From positions 174,472,310-174,536,309 of the forward strand of contig CP136064.1 of the NCBI GenBank assembly GCA_032622095.1: a stretch of 64,000 bases of DNA, in the 5' to 3' direction. Below are positions 1 through 13,022 of the stretch, piece after piece (within the stretch, counting starts at the first letter, position 1; each line of letters begins with the position of its first letter). Made by a program: the position numbers and the translations under genes. Origin of the DNA: Siphonodentalium dalli. Lineage: Eukaryota; Mollusca; Scaphopoda; Gadilida; Siphonodentaliidae. The notes below the pieces were generated by a model that was not told the DNA's origin, ran no database searches, and was given only the letters and a program-made list of their open reading frames with translations.

Positions 1-560
1 AATGTTCTACTCAATGGATCGGGATATATATACTACATACAACTGTAGCAGTTTATCAACGGCCGTTGTGTTAGTTAAGCCATTTTGGCAAGTAATCGTG
101 CGTTCTTACAATTTTCACAATTCCCACCTATATACCGGCCACCATATTGGCAGCCATCTTGGGTTATTAGGCCAGTTTTTAAACCAAGACAGAACGAAAT
201 TACCGTATACACTAATTATCTCCACCCTTAATACATTATTTTCATTTTTGCCTCCCGGAAGAAGACAAAATGAATTTTAGATTATCTTTTTTGGGAAAAA
301 AATCTAAAATTTGTTGAAAAATTTAGTCAGGAATGACAGGATCATGAGGATACGTACAAAATGTTATATTTTTACTTTAATGCTCGACTGTGTCGATCGA
401 AACATATATATTAGACAATACCGGTACCTTAGCAGTCCATCAACGGCCGTTGTGTTAATTTTGCAATTTGACACATAATCGTGCGTTATGTGTACCTTAA
501 GGCTTAATTCGGGCAGTACTGAGTACTGCCAGTGCCACTGCCAGTGGCACTGAACTTTGT
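1..560. repeat. Two diverged direct repeats, about 395 bp apart
   Basis: The segments near 20-110 and 405-495 share cagt-ATCAACGGCCGTTGTGTTA and then TAATCGTGCGTT. The copies are partial and have no coding content. 560-1258 holds nothing I can identify. Confidence 0.5.
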
Positions 561-1349
561 AAACAAACGATGGATTAACCTAAAGCCACAGAGATACGCA
601 CTATTATTTCAATATGTGTGGTGAATAGACTTCAAAATATATGAAATTGGCGTGCGACCAGTGCAGTTTATGCCAAAAGTGTTTTTAAAATGTCAGATTT
701 AGATTGAATTGACATCGTCTGCTTTCATTTTCCTGTTGTTAGACCCCAATTAGAGTTTCCTTTTTCGCTCTTTTTGGACAGATTAAAAATTGAGACCGTG
801 AACTGGATCGCAATATGACGTATAACTGGTTAACTTCTGCTGAAACTTTCCGCTTAATTTATGATGACATTGCACTTGCGCTGTGCACTGCATGGGGAGA
901 GTCTAAAGGCCTAACTTCATGAAGTATATTTACAAATGTTTGATCCATTTTATAGATCAACCGGGAGACTGTTTCATACTGCAAACGTTCTCGGTGTGTA
1001 GGCTGTCGGTAGGCTTATAAATGTGTAGGTTACACACTGTTAAAGAATTGCCAGGAGAACCAAAAGTTCTGAATAACCATTATTTGGTTCTTCGTTAATA
1101 TTCAGTTTGTTGAACCAAAATTGGGTACAGTTATACAGCTTGTTTTGGCTCCTGCCATCTACACCGAAGGTGGTGTCTGACGAGCGAAGTGGGATTGTTT
1201 AGCATCTCGACCATCATCATGTGCACCATCGCCGTCGTTTTCGCCACCGCCGTGTAGGCCTAATCAGGGAGCCTGCTTGGTTCTATTTGCACAATCGCGT
1301 ACGAAAGGTTTGATGCCCCAGATTAATTACACCCCAGGAACGTTCAAAT

Positions 1350-3295
1350 AAATCGGACTCCTTAAGTTCCGCATTCCTGGCGTTTAGGGGCCAGATCATG
1401 AGACCCCACAACAACCCCAAAAATGACTTCTATAAATTTGCACTTAAAAAATTGAGCAATAGTGCTCCAGCATGCAATTACTGATCAACTATACACAATT
1501 TCTGAAACGAAATTTCCTGGCGTTTTCATTTCAGAAGGGAGTTTTGAAACTACCCCCAAAACCCAAAAAATGACTTCTATTTGCACTTTCGAGTTCCGGA
1601 TATATACAATGCTGATTTTCATATTAATAGTTCTCTAGTCATCACTGATCAATAATAGGCTACACAATTTCTGAAACTAAATTCCCTGGCGTTTTCATTT
1701 CATTTCGATAGGCATCAATATCCAAAATAGGGACAAAATAGGGACAAAATGGCGACCGGCAGCAGTAAAATTGGGCAAGTTTGGGTAAAGTTCACCAGAC
1801 CGTTTCCATGGCATCGAAAATAAATATTTTCATTGATTTAAACTGTAGGCCTAACTAAATCTTCTCGTACCGAATATAATTTATATACAATAGTCCTATA
1901 TGCCATGAGATGAGTGTCAAAAGCAACCAAACTTGTATCCAAACATATCCAATGAGTGTCCAAAACCACTTAACCAGTGTCCCAAGTCATTTAGGAGCTT
2001 AAGTCCACGCATCGGGGGTCTGTCAAACCAACATCTTAATTAATATAGTATATATACCACAGCAACCCAGTCCATAGAACGGGCTTCCCCAATTTGCCAA
2101 CCAGTGTCCCGAACCACCCAATACGTAACCCAATCACCCAACTAGTGTCACAAATCATCCAAATGGTGTCCAAACACGGCCCAATGAGTAATCCAAACCA
2201 TCCAACGATTGCAACATATATCATCCATAGAATGTCCCAAATCATGCACGTGGTGTCCCAAACCTCACAACGAGCATCTCAAGTCATCAATTGAGAACCC
2301 AACACCATCCCATGTGTGTCCAAATGCAAACCAATCAATGAGTGTTCATACCCATCCAATGGCCATCCCATGCAACATGACGATTGCCTCAAACCACCAG
2401 GACCAGGATTGTCTAAAAACACCCAACTGATGTCTATTAATACCACCTCATGCAGAATGGCCCACACCATCGAATTATTGTCACAACTATTATACAAAAT
2501 CATCCATCGAATATCTCAAACAACCCAGCGAGTGTCGCTTGGTTTGGTTAGCCCATTGGATGGTTTGGAACATTCATTTGATGGTCTTGACCCTTTCATT
2601 ACAATAACAAAAAAGAATGAAGTTTAATCCTGGGGTGTGCTTGTTGACTGATCTGGTTCCCGGACTAACATTTCAATTTTCATATTCTTACATGTTTTTC
2701 TGCATTTTTGTTTACCCAAAAAGAACGAATTTTCCTGCCTGAAACGCGCGGAAATTTGGGCTGTTTGGTCATTTTTAGCAGTTAGGGAACGTTTGTGGTC
2801 AGTAGATTTGTATATTTACAGAATTGACACCTAAATTACTTATATAAATTTATTCCGAGTTCACCTCAAAATTGTGCTTTGTATTCGACAGTATGTACAA
2901 ATAAAAGTAAATTTTCGGGGTTTTTTGGGGTACATTCAAAAACCCCTTCTGAAATGAAAACGCCAGGGAATTTCGTTTCAGAAATTGTGTATCATCGATC
3001 AGTGATGAATAGAGCATTAGTAATACAAAAAAACAGCTTTGTACTCAAAAGTGCAAATCGAAGTCATTTTTTGGGGTTTTGGGGGTTCTATCAAAAAACC
3101 CCTTATGAAATGAAAATGCCAGGATATTTCGTTTCAGAAATTGTGTATTATTGGTCTGTGATTGTTGGAGCACTATTAATATAAAAATCAGCTTTGTACT
3201 CAAAAGGACAAATAGAAGTCATTTTTTGGGGTTTTGTGTGGTCTCTGGTCCCTAAACGCCAGGAATGCAGAACTTACGAAATCGGATTTCTTTAA
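1350..3295. mobile_element. Foldback element inside the 1.26-7.41 kb element
   Basis: Arms at about 1371-1720 and 2926-3268 are inverted copies (GCATTCCTGGCGTTTAGG at 1371; its complement at 3251-3268). Each arm contains smaller repeats around CCTGGCGTTTTCATTTC and ACCCCAAAAAATGACTTCTA. Comparison with the uninterrupted partner arm near 7325-7345 suggests a later insertion into the outer element. Confidence 0.6.
1905..2590. repeat. Degenerate minisatellite of about 20 bp, CCAATGAGTGTCC-like
   Basis: Repeated words of the form CCAA-CCA-CC-A-GAGTGTCC occur on average every 20 bp or so. Overlapping ORFs on both strands of this stretch are by-products of the repeat. It lies at the centre of the foldback element. 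Confidence 0.6.
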
Positions 3296-6200
3296 ACGTT
3301 AAGTGCATTAGTCGGTCTCACAACTGGGCTCTTTAGGGAATATCCAACCACTTTCTGTTTGATACTGATTCTAGAGTACTTTTCGATGAGGAATTCAGTG
3401 GTGCCGACCGATTTTTGATAAAAGGGGCCCAAATTCCATTTTTAAGGGCCTGAACCCCAATTTTGGGGTTCAGCACTTTTATCTCAAAGTTTAGACCCCA
3501 ATTAGAATTTTATTGACCTATATGCATCAGTGCCACATACAGGTATCATTTCTGATATTTTCTGTACCACTATCGGACGGGATTGACCTGCAAGGAGCTC
3601 TTGACCCTAAAAATCCAAAATATCCGACTTCAAATTTGCAAAAATTTAGCAAAGTCAAGAATAATTAAAATTGTGCTACCTATAGAATTATTTTCATCTT
3701 TAAAGGATCAGCACCTTTGTGCTTCCACTCATTAGTGCTTAACAAGGTTTTTGGATGGAATATATTGGTCGTAGAATGAAAAAACAGACATATTCCCAAT
3801 AACAAAGATTTGAGGAAATAATTAATTATAGGACATTTGATCAGTAACCTAAAACTCTTGCAATAAGGTTACCCAGTGATATAATTTGAATGAATAAATT
3901 TAATAGTGAGTATTTCATCCTTTGTTATCTAGATTTCATGGCCTTTGATGTGAGATGGCTGCCAAAATGGCTATAAATGGGATGACATATATCACATTAT
4001 CATTATAAATGAGTTCAATGTGTTATTTTCTTTAAATTTATGGGAGAACAGGATGTTTTTATAGTATTCTAATGTTGAATAGAACTATACTCAGCCCACA
4101 AGTAGGTTTAGTAAATGTTGAGTTACTACAATTTGATCAATCAGTATGATTCGGTAGTTGAGCAGGTTGTGTCTTTATGGGTCCCACAGCAATTTTGATT
4201 GGCCGCAAGTCATCACCGCCATTTTTAATAAAGGTTCTACAATTTCCCTAACATGTACATTATTTTAGAACAGATAATGGCTAGACCGGCATGATCACCT
4301 ATACTTATATCATGATTTAGTGTTTTTTTTTTATGAATTTGAACATATATGTATATGTACACTTAGATGTGTGTTTGCCCTAAATTGTTTTTGGCTCAAA
4401 TTTGGGAGTTTGTAAGAAAACAAGTCATAAGAAAGAAAGCAGTTGCAGTAATACTAAAAGATCTTGTCCTATTCAAAACTAACAATTGCATGTCTATTGG
4501 TTATTGATGTGATATCAAGTAATAAAGACTGAAAATAATCCGTCAGTCCAGTTATAATAAATATACACATTAAAAATATAGGGCTTCGATACATTCAGAA
4601 TATTTTCCAACTTGACAATCGTTCCTTGTGTTCAACTAAGTGAATTCATGTGAGGTTCATGGAAACTTAATTTGGCCAGCTTGATTCTAAAGTGTTTAGC
4701 TTTATGGGCTGGAAATTCAGAATGCAATCCTGTTATATTGAGTTCAGAATGAGTTAAAAGAAAAATACAAGCATCAGTTGATATGCAGATATAAATTCAT
4801 ACCAGACAAATCTACATTCTGCAGGTAGTCATGCTATGCAATACTCTCTCATGTTTCAACTTATCAATTACCAATGACTATTTAATGCTGTTAAATTTTA
4901 TAAAGTACAGCCAATTTGAAACTGGTTTGCTGACCAAGAAATATCTTCATTTTATGATACCAAACTGGCCATGAGAAAAAACACATAAAAGACATGGAAG
5001 TCAGTGATTAACCACAGATATTCATCCACCATATTTGTCAGGTGATTTTGTAGATCTGTGGATGTTGTAATGCAATATAGATCTCCATTATATTTGCACA
5101 ATTTTATTTTTCATTTGATCTCTTTAAATTGACTTTTATTTTTTATGTATGTATATACCGGTAAGCTACTCCAAAAATAGTACTGTAAACGGTTTGGTTT
5201 TATGTTATAGGCACAGGAGAAATACCGGTATATATACTTTACATATAAAATATTGTGCACCATGCAGGTACATGTATGTGTGTCAGTTGCTTTAGTTCTG
5301 TGATTTACATGCAGTAAGTAACTATATTCTAGTGAAATTTATGGTCTGCACCCTGCAGTCTTTCAAAAAAACATGCTATGGCCATGAGTACATATACATG
5401 TACATTGATTCTAACACTATGATTGTCAGGTTATAATCTATGTTTGAGGTAAGGTACTATGAAGTTTTCATTTGTGTTGCATTTGTCAATATTAATGGGT
5501 CCCTGGAGCTCAGATGTAGAACCCATTTAATTTTCATGAGAATGGTTGACTGCATGTCCATACTCCTAAATAAACATGACTCTTATCAGACCAAGACGGT
5601 ATTGTGTAGGTTTTCAACAACCGTACTAGAATTATATTAAAAAAAGACTCAACCATTATTTTCCATGGCCCTATATGTCACAATATATTTATATGGCAGT
5701 ATTCATCCCAAGTTAAGTGATGATGCTAATAAATTTGATAAATATGATACTCAGGTAGAGCAAAGAGATCTGAACAAATCGAGGATAAGCCACTACATGT
5801 GGAAAACATTAAAAAACATGTATATTGTGAAATATTTTAATAATGGCTGCTGGTTGTTACAAACTGGCCATAATTGAGATGACTATATCCTGTTGTTTAC
5901 CAAACATCAGCGTACACATTATTAAATATTTTGAAATATATATGTTCCTGAATGTTTTATACAGACTCTGGCTGTTGCACAAATCGCTCGGATTAGCCAT
6001 ACAATGCAAAAATTACCAACTTTAGGTAAAATGATGGTAGTCTTTCTTAACACAATCGCTTTGACCTACAAAAATCATAGCAATGCAGCAGTACACATCA
6101 GCATGATATAAAATTAGCAGGACCACTTAACCTTGGGTGGTATTGAAAATGAAAATATCTATAAAATGGTAAGTTATGAGGGCTTTTAGCTATTATGAAT

Positions 6201-7435
6201 AATTCCATAGCTTGGTCACTTAAATCAGATGATCAGCTGCTAAATGTTGATAAAAAAAATTGAAAACCATGTTCATTCTGTACACCTCTGTTGATTATAG
6301 CACACCAATTTCCAAGGCATGTTCAAAGTCGGGAAGGGCATATGTTATGTGTCGGGGTCAACACATTCTCAGCAGCGATTTCCAGCTAATCCCATTGTGC
6401 ATGGTCAATTGTGCTCTTAAGTCGGTCAGAGCATGCGGAGAGTTCTTTACTAGAATAAATCTCGTCTTCGATTTAATTGATTCTGGTAAAGAACTATGCT
6501 CTATACACTTTACTTAATAAAATAAATTTCAAACTAAAATACAATTCAACATTAGAATACCATAAAAGACATACTGTTCTCCTGTTAGCTATAGTTTAAA
6601 TGAAATGCCACATGGCATTCATTGACAATGATATAAATGTGATATATATGTCATCCCATCTGTAGCCATTTTGGTAGCCATCTCATATCAAAGGCAGTGA
6701 AATCAATATAGAAAGGATGAACTACTCATAAATACTTGTATTTATTCATATCAGATCATTAGCTACCCTTGTTTGCAGCAGTGCTTGCACAGTTAATCAA
6801 TTACCATAAAATTTATTATTTCGTCAAAATCTTAGTTATTGAGAAAATGTCAGTTTTTCATTCTATGGCCATTACATTCCATCCAAAACCTTGTTGAGCA
6901 CTCATGATTGGAAGCACAATGGTGCTGATACTTTATGGATGAAAACAATTCTAAACATTGCACTATTTTAATTATTCTTCACTTTGCTAAATGTTTTGCT
7001 AATTTTGAAGTCGGCCATTTTTGATTTTCAGGGTCATGAGCTCCTTAAAGGTCAATCCCGTTCTATTATGCTATAGAAACTATCAGAAATGATACCTCTA
7101 TGTGGCATTAATGCATATAGGTCATTAAAAATTCTAATTGGGGCTCAACTTTGAGAAAAAAGGGCTGCATGAACCCCAAAATTGGGGTTCAGGCCCTTAA
7201 AAATGGAATTTGGGCCCCTTTTATCAAAAATCGGTCGGCACCACTGAATTTCTCATCGAAAAGTACTCTAGAATCAGTATCAAACAGAAAGTGGTTGGAT
7301 ATTCCCTAAAGAGCCCAGTTGTGAGACCGACTACATGGGGTGGAACAAATCTGGGGCATCAATCCTTTCGTACGCGATTTTGAAAATAGAACACAACAGA
7401 CTCTCGGATTAGGGGTCTTTGTCGTAGGTTAATCG

Positions 7436-7874
7436 TGGGAGGCCACTAGAGGCCGATTTCACATTTATTAATTATTTCACTTAAGCGTAATACAATTTAA
7501 CTTAATACAATTGCGCTTAAGCGAAATTGTATTATGCTTTTAAAAGTAAAAAATTAAGTGCAATTAATATACAAAGTAACAAGCAAATAGCTATATATAG
7601 ATCAATGTAAAATATTTCACCTTTTTGAATATCAAATTATGAGGTGGGCCTACATAGGGTGAGCTGCATGGTTGTTTTATGTTTGGTAACAATTTCTATT
7701 ATTCCCAAAAATGAATTATTGAACAATCAAAACAATGCCACCTGATAGTCGTATATAATGCAGACTATTCTATAAGAATTAAGTATGTTTTGTTGTAGAT
7801 GTTCAATAATTGTGTTTATAAGCACAATTCAATTACGCTATATATAGGGCGTATAAGTTCAAACGGCCTCCCAT
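7436..7874. mobile_element. TTAAGCG-palindrome MITE, diverged copy
   Basis: Ends TGGGAGGCC (7436-7444) and GGCCTCCCAT (7865-7874) are inverted. Near the left end are CACTTAAGCGTAATACAATT and TTGCGCTTAAGCG words, as in the better copies at 14857-16152 and 58706-59558. No coding capacity. Confidence 0.6.
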
Positions 7875-8103
7875 ACCACGTGGGCCTCGGTGGCTCTGTT
7901 GGTAAGGTTAATGGTGCATTAGGACAATATGATAGATGACAAGATGAGCCGTCCAATGTTAAATCGAACACGAATGGCAATTTAAGCGGGTTCGTGAAGT
8001 TGGATTGAAGTTCGAAGTTCGAAATTCGGTGGAGATTCGCGTGAAGTTTGATTGAAGTTCGAAGTTCGAAATTCAGATTGAAATTCAAACTCTAATTTGT
8101 TTT

Positions 8104-9160
8104 GCCTCAAGTTCTTTGTTGTGTTCCAATTCGTGCTCCCCTTCTCGAATTTTTTTTTTATCAAAAGTTATTGTTTTTACTTTTTCTGAGATACCGCTGC
8201 ACTCTAAATAGTGGATATGCTATATTGCTCCTCGGAGAGGCAATATTTGCATCTCTTGATGTGCACCATTTAACCACCCCTCCAAACGGCTAACTTGCCT
8301 CTCCATTGAAGTGTTAGCAGCCGAAGAACAATTTGTCCCTCAACGGGTGTCAAGTGCATCCCTGTCGAAGAACAATTTGTCACTCAGCGGGGGTCAAGTA
8401 CCTCCCTGTCGAGGAACAATTTGTCCCTCAAGGGAGTCACGTGTATACCTGTTGAAGAACAGTTTGTCACTCAGTGGGCGTCAAGTACCTCATGTATAGA
8501 AGAACAATTTGACCATCAACGGGAGTCAAGTGCATCACCGTCGAAGAACAATTTGTCCGTCAACCGGAGTCAAGTGCATCCCAGTTGAAGAACAATTTGT
8601 CACTCAGTTGGAGATACACGCTATCACTCATGAGGGGCAAAGGCGACCCCCATGGGGTGGTTATAATTTGCCCCTTTTGGAGGGGTGGTGAAATAGTGCA
8701 CCTCCGGGTGCAGTTTAGCCTACCCCTACAAGGAGAGTTAATATTTTACATATCCGGAGAGGCAACCTTGCAGTGTTTGGTCAACCACTCTGACACTCTT
8801 GGTGTGAAAATGTACCCGTTAAGAGAGAATGAGTAGCATCCGTTTGAGTGTTAAGATATTGCCTCCCCGGGAAGGCAACCTATCGCACCAGAGAGGTAAA
8901 ATTAACAATCCTCGGGTGATGGCATTCTGACACTCTTGATGGACAAAGTACCATCCAAGAGTGACAGAGCACAAAGATGTTACCCCCATGGAGAAGAAAC
9001 TTGAACATGATGCTGATTGAGCCCATTCTAAGCCTAAAATAAACTTTAAATGTATAGATTTCAAGTTCATTGTTGTGATCCAATTCGTGCTCCCCTTCTC
9101 GTTTTTTGGGTCAAGAGTGATTTATTTTTCTCACTTTTTCTGAGATACCGCTGGACTTAG
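8104..9160. repeat. Pair of about 100-bp direct repeats bounding a minisatellite
   Basis: 8104-8203 and 9061-9157 share CAAGTTC-TTGTTGTG, CCAATTCGTGCTCCCCTTCT and TTTTTCTGAGATACCGCTG. The sequence between them holds the 44-bp array and diverged derivatives. They could be short terminal direct repeats of an unknown element or part of a larger duplication. Just upstream, 7990-8095 holds a local duplication around GAAGTTCGAAGTTCGAAATTC. Confidence 0.5.
8323..8625. repeat. 44-bp minisatellite, seven copies
   Basis: Unit starts (GAAGAACAATTTGTC) are at 8323, 8367, 8411, 8454, 8499, 8543 and 8587, a spacing of 43-45 bp. Copies differ by several substitutions. The ORFs across it come from the repeat. 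There are no unique spacers, so this is not a CRISPR array. Confidence 0.85.
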
Positions 9161-9262
9161 AACATTTCGCGTTCAATATTTGAGCGGTGGTGCTGAAGGA
9201 AAGTGGCACTGTCTGTTTATGGCTGGATCGAGCTGATACTTGGTATTTTTGTTACTTACCGT

Positions 9263-10056
9263 AAAGCCCCGGTTCCATATTCCCGATTTTCTGTCCCGAA
9301 TTAGTATATTCGGCACAAATTCGGAACCAGATCAAATCGGCAGCATTCGAGAGAATTCTGGACGAGTTTTATTCCAAAAAGCCGCCGAACTGATGCCGAA
9401 TTATGACAAAATTTAATCGTCCCGAACATTGCCGAGTATTCCAGAATGCTTCCGAATATCTTCCCGAATGATCAAGAATTATCCCGAACTTTCGTGCGAG
9501 TGGCTGCCAAATTTCCCAGATTACTACCGACTTACACCGAATTGTTGCCGAATACCCCGAATCAATGCCGAACTGGTACCGAATTGATGCCGAATAGATA
9601 CCGAATTGGTATTCAATTGCTGCCGAACGTCCCGAATCGATGCCGAATTTTGCAGATACACCGGATCTCAGTATAAAAGCAGCCATACATGGCGAATTCG
9701 GGAATAACCTACCGAATACTGCCGACTACTCCAGAATATCCACCCGAATATTGCCGAATACTACCGACTACTCCCGAATAGGTGCCGAATTGCTCCCGAA
9801 TTTCTCCCGACGATTTACAAATCGGGAGCGATTCGGCTTGGTTCCCGATAGTTTTGAACATTTCAAACTGTCGGGAGCGAGTCCAGAATTGTCCCGAATC
9901 GACCCCGATAGCACCGATATCCCCGATCATGTTCGGGGGTAAAAATTCACTGTCCCGACTCGTCCCGAATTTACTCCACGATTTTTGCAAAATTATGATT
10001 CGGGAGTCATTCGGGAACATTCGGGGTGGGAAATCGGGGATATGGAACCGGGGCTT
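9263..10056. mobile_element. MITE built from CCGAAT/TTCGG words, about 794 bp
   Basis: Ends AAGCCCCGGTTCCATAT (9263-9279) and its complement (10040-10056) form near-perfect TIRs. The interior is packed with CCGAAT, GCCGAATT and CCCGAA in the left part and TTCGGGA in the right, giving many possible internal pairings. Overlapping ORFs on both strands are low-complexity by-products. Non-autonomous; the parent transposon is unknown. Confidence 0.75.
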
Positions 10057-10808
10057 AAGAGATTCCAGCAAACCAACGCTCAGCTTCGAGAAATTACTAA
10101 ATCGAAGGGAAAAGAAGTTCGAAGTGTCATGGGATAGGTGCCGTTGACGTGCTGTGTTTTAAAAGGGCACTAATAATTAATGTAACTAAATAATTAATTA
10201 TATTGTGAAAATTCGGTTTGGATTATATATGGTCGTTGGAAATTGACCCACAGTATAAATTGACAAGATGAGTGTCATGGGAAGACCTGGTGGCGGATAG
10301 TGTATCTCCGTGGGGTGGGTCCAACTTGATATTTCAATTCAACTCCTTTGGTCCAGGCCAAATTTAAATTGACAAGTTTGAAAATTTCCATTTCCACCCC
10401 CTCCATTGAGGTGATTTCCCCTAATTGGTAACTTACATGCATCAGTGGTAGGATATTGGCCCAGTTCGAGAAATATTTGAGATCTGAAACTGAAAATTGC
10501 AAATACTAAGATCTAGTGGTCTAACTCAAGGCGAATTCTGACCAACATTTGTTTTAATTAAATTTATTGCCGTTGTTTATTGGCTACGAGGAGGGACCAT
10601 TAGGGACCATGACACAAGGGGTCGACGTCTCCTACTGAAATTGAATAACAATAATTTTTTGACTCGCCAAGCACGGGAAAGGAACGGACGGGTGTGAGGA
10701 AATTTGGAATCTGAAAATTGCAAAATCCTATAGCATCTTGACTGTTATCAAGCTTTCCAGTTATTGGAAATTTCCAACTGCATGCAGTGATATCAGCGCT
10801 TGAATGGG

Positions 10809-11140
10809 CACTGTGCACTTAAATTTGTCCATTTTTGGCATTTTGGGACCATCTCATTTTATACTCAACAGAATAAATTCCACAAATGAATTAATTTGAG
10901 CCATGGATTAGTGCAAATTACACCCATTTAGCGTATGGACGATACAAACAACATGTTAATTATCACGAAAATGAATTTATGACTCCAGTCATTTTCATTT
11001 TAAACACCATGCTGTTTGCATCAGACACCTGAGTGTATTTTGTACGCAGCCATGGTTCAAATTCATTGATTGTTGCATATATTCTGTTGAGTATAAAATG
11101 ATCTAGATGGTCCTTATATGGCCACATTTAGTGTACAGTA
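10809..11140. repeat. Small inverted-repeat element
   Basis: TATACTCAACAGAAT near 10860 is mirrored by ATTCTGTTGAGTATA at 11081-11095, with flanking similarity further out. Probably a small MITE. The rest of 10060-13000 shows no gene or clear repeat structure. Confidence 0.45.
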
Positions 11141-12989
11141 ACCCTTTAAGATGATTCTCTGTCAATTTAGTGGGTGTGGAGTTTCAGACAACTGGACTAT
11201 ACTAGGCCTTATTTTTTTTAACTATTATAGTCAAGCGCCTTTATGAGAAAACATGACAAGCCGGAACTATTTACAAAAGAACGTTTTTTTTGCATAAATA
11301 AATACATAAACTCATTATGAGTGATATAATACAAACCAACAAGAAAGGGTTAATTGGTGTATTTTGTGAAATAAAGTTATAAAAATAACCAATTGTAAGA
11401 GATTTTTATGAAAATTTAAATTGGAAATGGTAATACAATTCTCCAATGACTGTAACATTGATGCGTAATATGTTCATGCCCAACTTTCCGTTTGGTGAAT
11501 TTGTCTTGAGTCACGAGCATAATAAACCCTAACATTGTACATTCCTAAATATTACTTCAGATCCCTAGATTGATATTTTAAATGTTTCCATAGAAATTAC
11601 TTGTTGCTTTTGACTACTCTACATGTGATTGATCAGCAACTATAACTTAATTATGGTCTGTCACAATGGCATGCAGGTACAAAATCATTTCAGCCTGTCA
11701 TATTACAATTTTTGGCATGTTTCAACCAGGGATGTGGTGACAGGGGCGGTTGATGCGTCTATATCCCCCAAACTTTGATCAATTTTTTCAACAGTTGGAA
11801 ATGAACCAATATTATGTGGGGAATTCGTTGTTTTAGACCAACAGTAGCTTATTTTTCAATATTTAGTCAAAATGTTGGTCTGAAATTGCTATTTTCAAAC
11901 CAGGTATCAGGTTGGTCAAACAATCAAACAGGACAGGGGTGCAAATGGATTTACGCTAACCTTGGATTTAGATCTGGTTCAAGGGTGCGCATTTTGGAAA
12001 TTTCAAGGTGGACATCCCCTCAACGGAGACCCTCTCGCCACGCCCCTGATTTCAACCTGTCTGACCACGAAGGTGTGTCAGAACCTACGTTGGAGATAAT
12101 CACCCGGACTTCACGTTGTGTACTTTTTTGTTTGGTCACGACAACTGGAACCATAGATCTGTTGATTTCTTTATTTGAACATATAACTTCGCTAGTACTA
12201 TAGATAGAACGCCGGTACTGGCTTCTCGTGTCTTCTTTCGTTGGGATCAGTTAGTTATACAAAAAAAAGCAGAATCATATTGGAACTTAGACGACTGAAC
12301 GATGAGCTAAAACCGCTCATAGCTTATATTGGAAAATGGTGACCTTATTTTTCAAAATCATGTGACGGTGTTATTGGCCAGGTTGTCAACTGCTCCCCAC
12401 TAAAGGTAGTTTTCATATATCATGACCAGTGCAGTGTACCAAAACAAACTATAAACTTTATATCACTGCAATGGTTTGACTGCGTGTTTTCCTGAGAACC
12501 AGCATTGGATAATCTCGTCAGCATGCTAAGTACGACTGTCCGACTAACAAATCATGCATGTTTTTCGTGCATCGTATGCTGAAATAATGTATTTTTGGAA
12601 TAGTGCAGTCAGGGATGTGGCATAGGCATAGGCGCACATCGTTCTGTTACAAAGGATTGGTCATTGTCAATTGCATAATAAATGTTCACGCAAAGCGGCA
12701 CAACTTGCCAAAAGCACATCGTAGTGAGTCAGTGCCTCGTGCATACATTATAGCTGATATATTCCTAGGGGTGGGGGTCCCTTTCCGTTTCGACGAAGGC
12801 CGCGGGCGGCATGTGATAACATGTAAGGGTTCTCGTCACGCATAAGCAGATCAATACTGAATTGTTTCCCATTTACTACCTAATATATACGTAAATGCCA
12901 GTATAAGTTGGTGTTGGAGTGCAAAGATGTAATTGCGTAAATTGAATGTAGTCGTGCATCTTTCTTGTTTTCCCACTATTTGAAAACAA

Positions 12990-12995
12990 TTTATT
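12990..12995 (-). promoter_or_regulatory. Candidate polyadenylation signal for Tdc
   Basis: AATAAA on the minus strand about 28 nt after the Tdc stop codon. Position and sequence fit a poly(A) signal, but it would give a very short 3' UTR, and such hexamers are common in AT-rich DNA. Confidence 0.3.
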
Positions 12996-13022
12996 TGTTA
13001 TAAATTTCATAATTATGTACTA

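Larger units (their letters stand above)
1259..7414. mobile_element. Long inverted-repeat element, about 6.2 kb, non-coding
   Basis: The left end (CTAATCAGGGAGCCTG, then AATCGCGTACGAAAGG) is mirrored near 7345-7414. After an interruption by a second element, the left arm resumes at about 3313 (GTCGGTCTCACAACTGGG) and runs to about 4010, mirrored at 6630-7333. The arms are diverged but alignable by eye for more than 700 bp. The centre, about 4020-6630, has only short unrelated ORFs. It looks like an old non-autonomous TIR element; no transposase was seen. Confidence 0.6.

Noticed and set aside
8323-8625. Regular 44-bp repeats resembling a CRISPR array
   Set aside because: There are no unique spacers between repeats; whole units are tandem and the DNA is eukaryotic.
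9369-10147. Several 100-121-codon ORFs on both strands
   Set aside because: They arise from repeated CCGAAT/TTCGG words inside a MITE and overlap one another on both strands.
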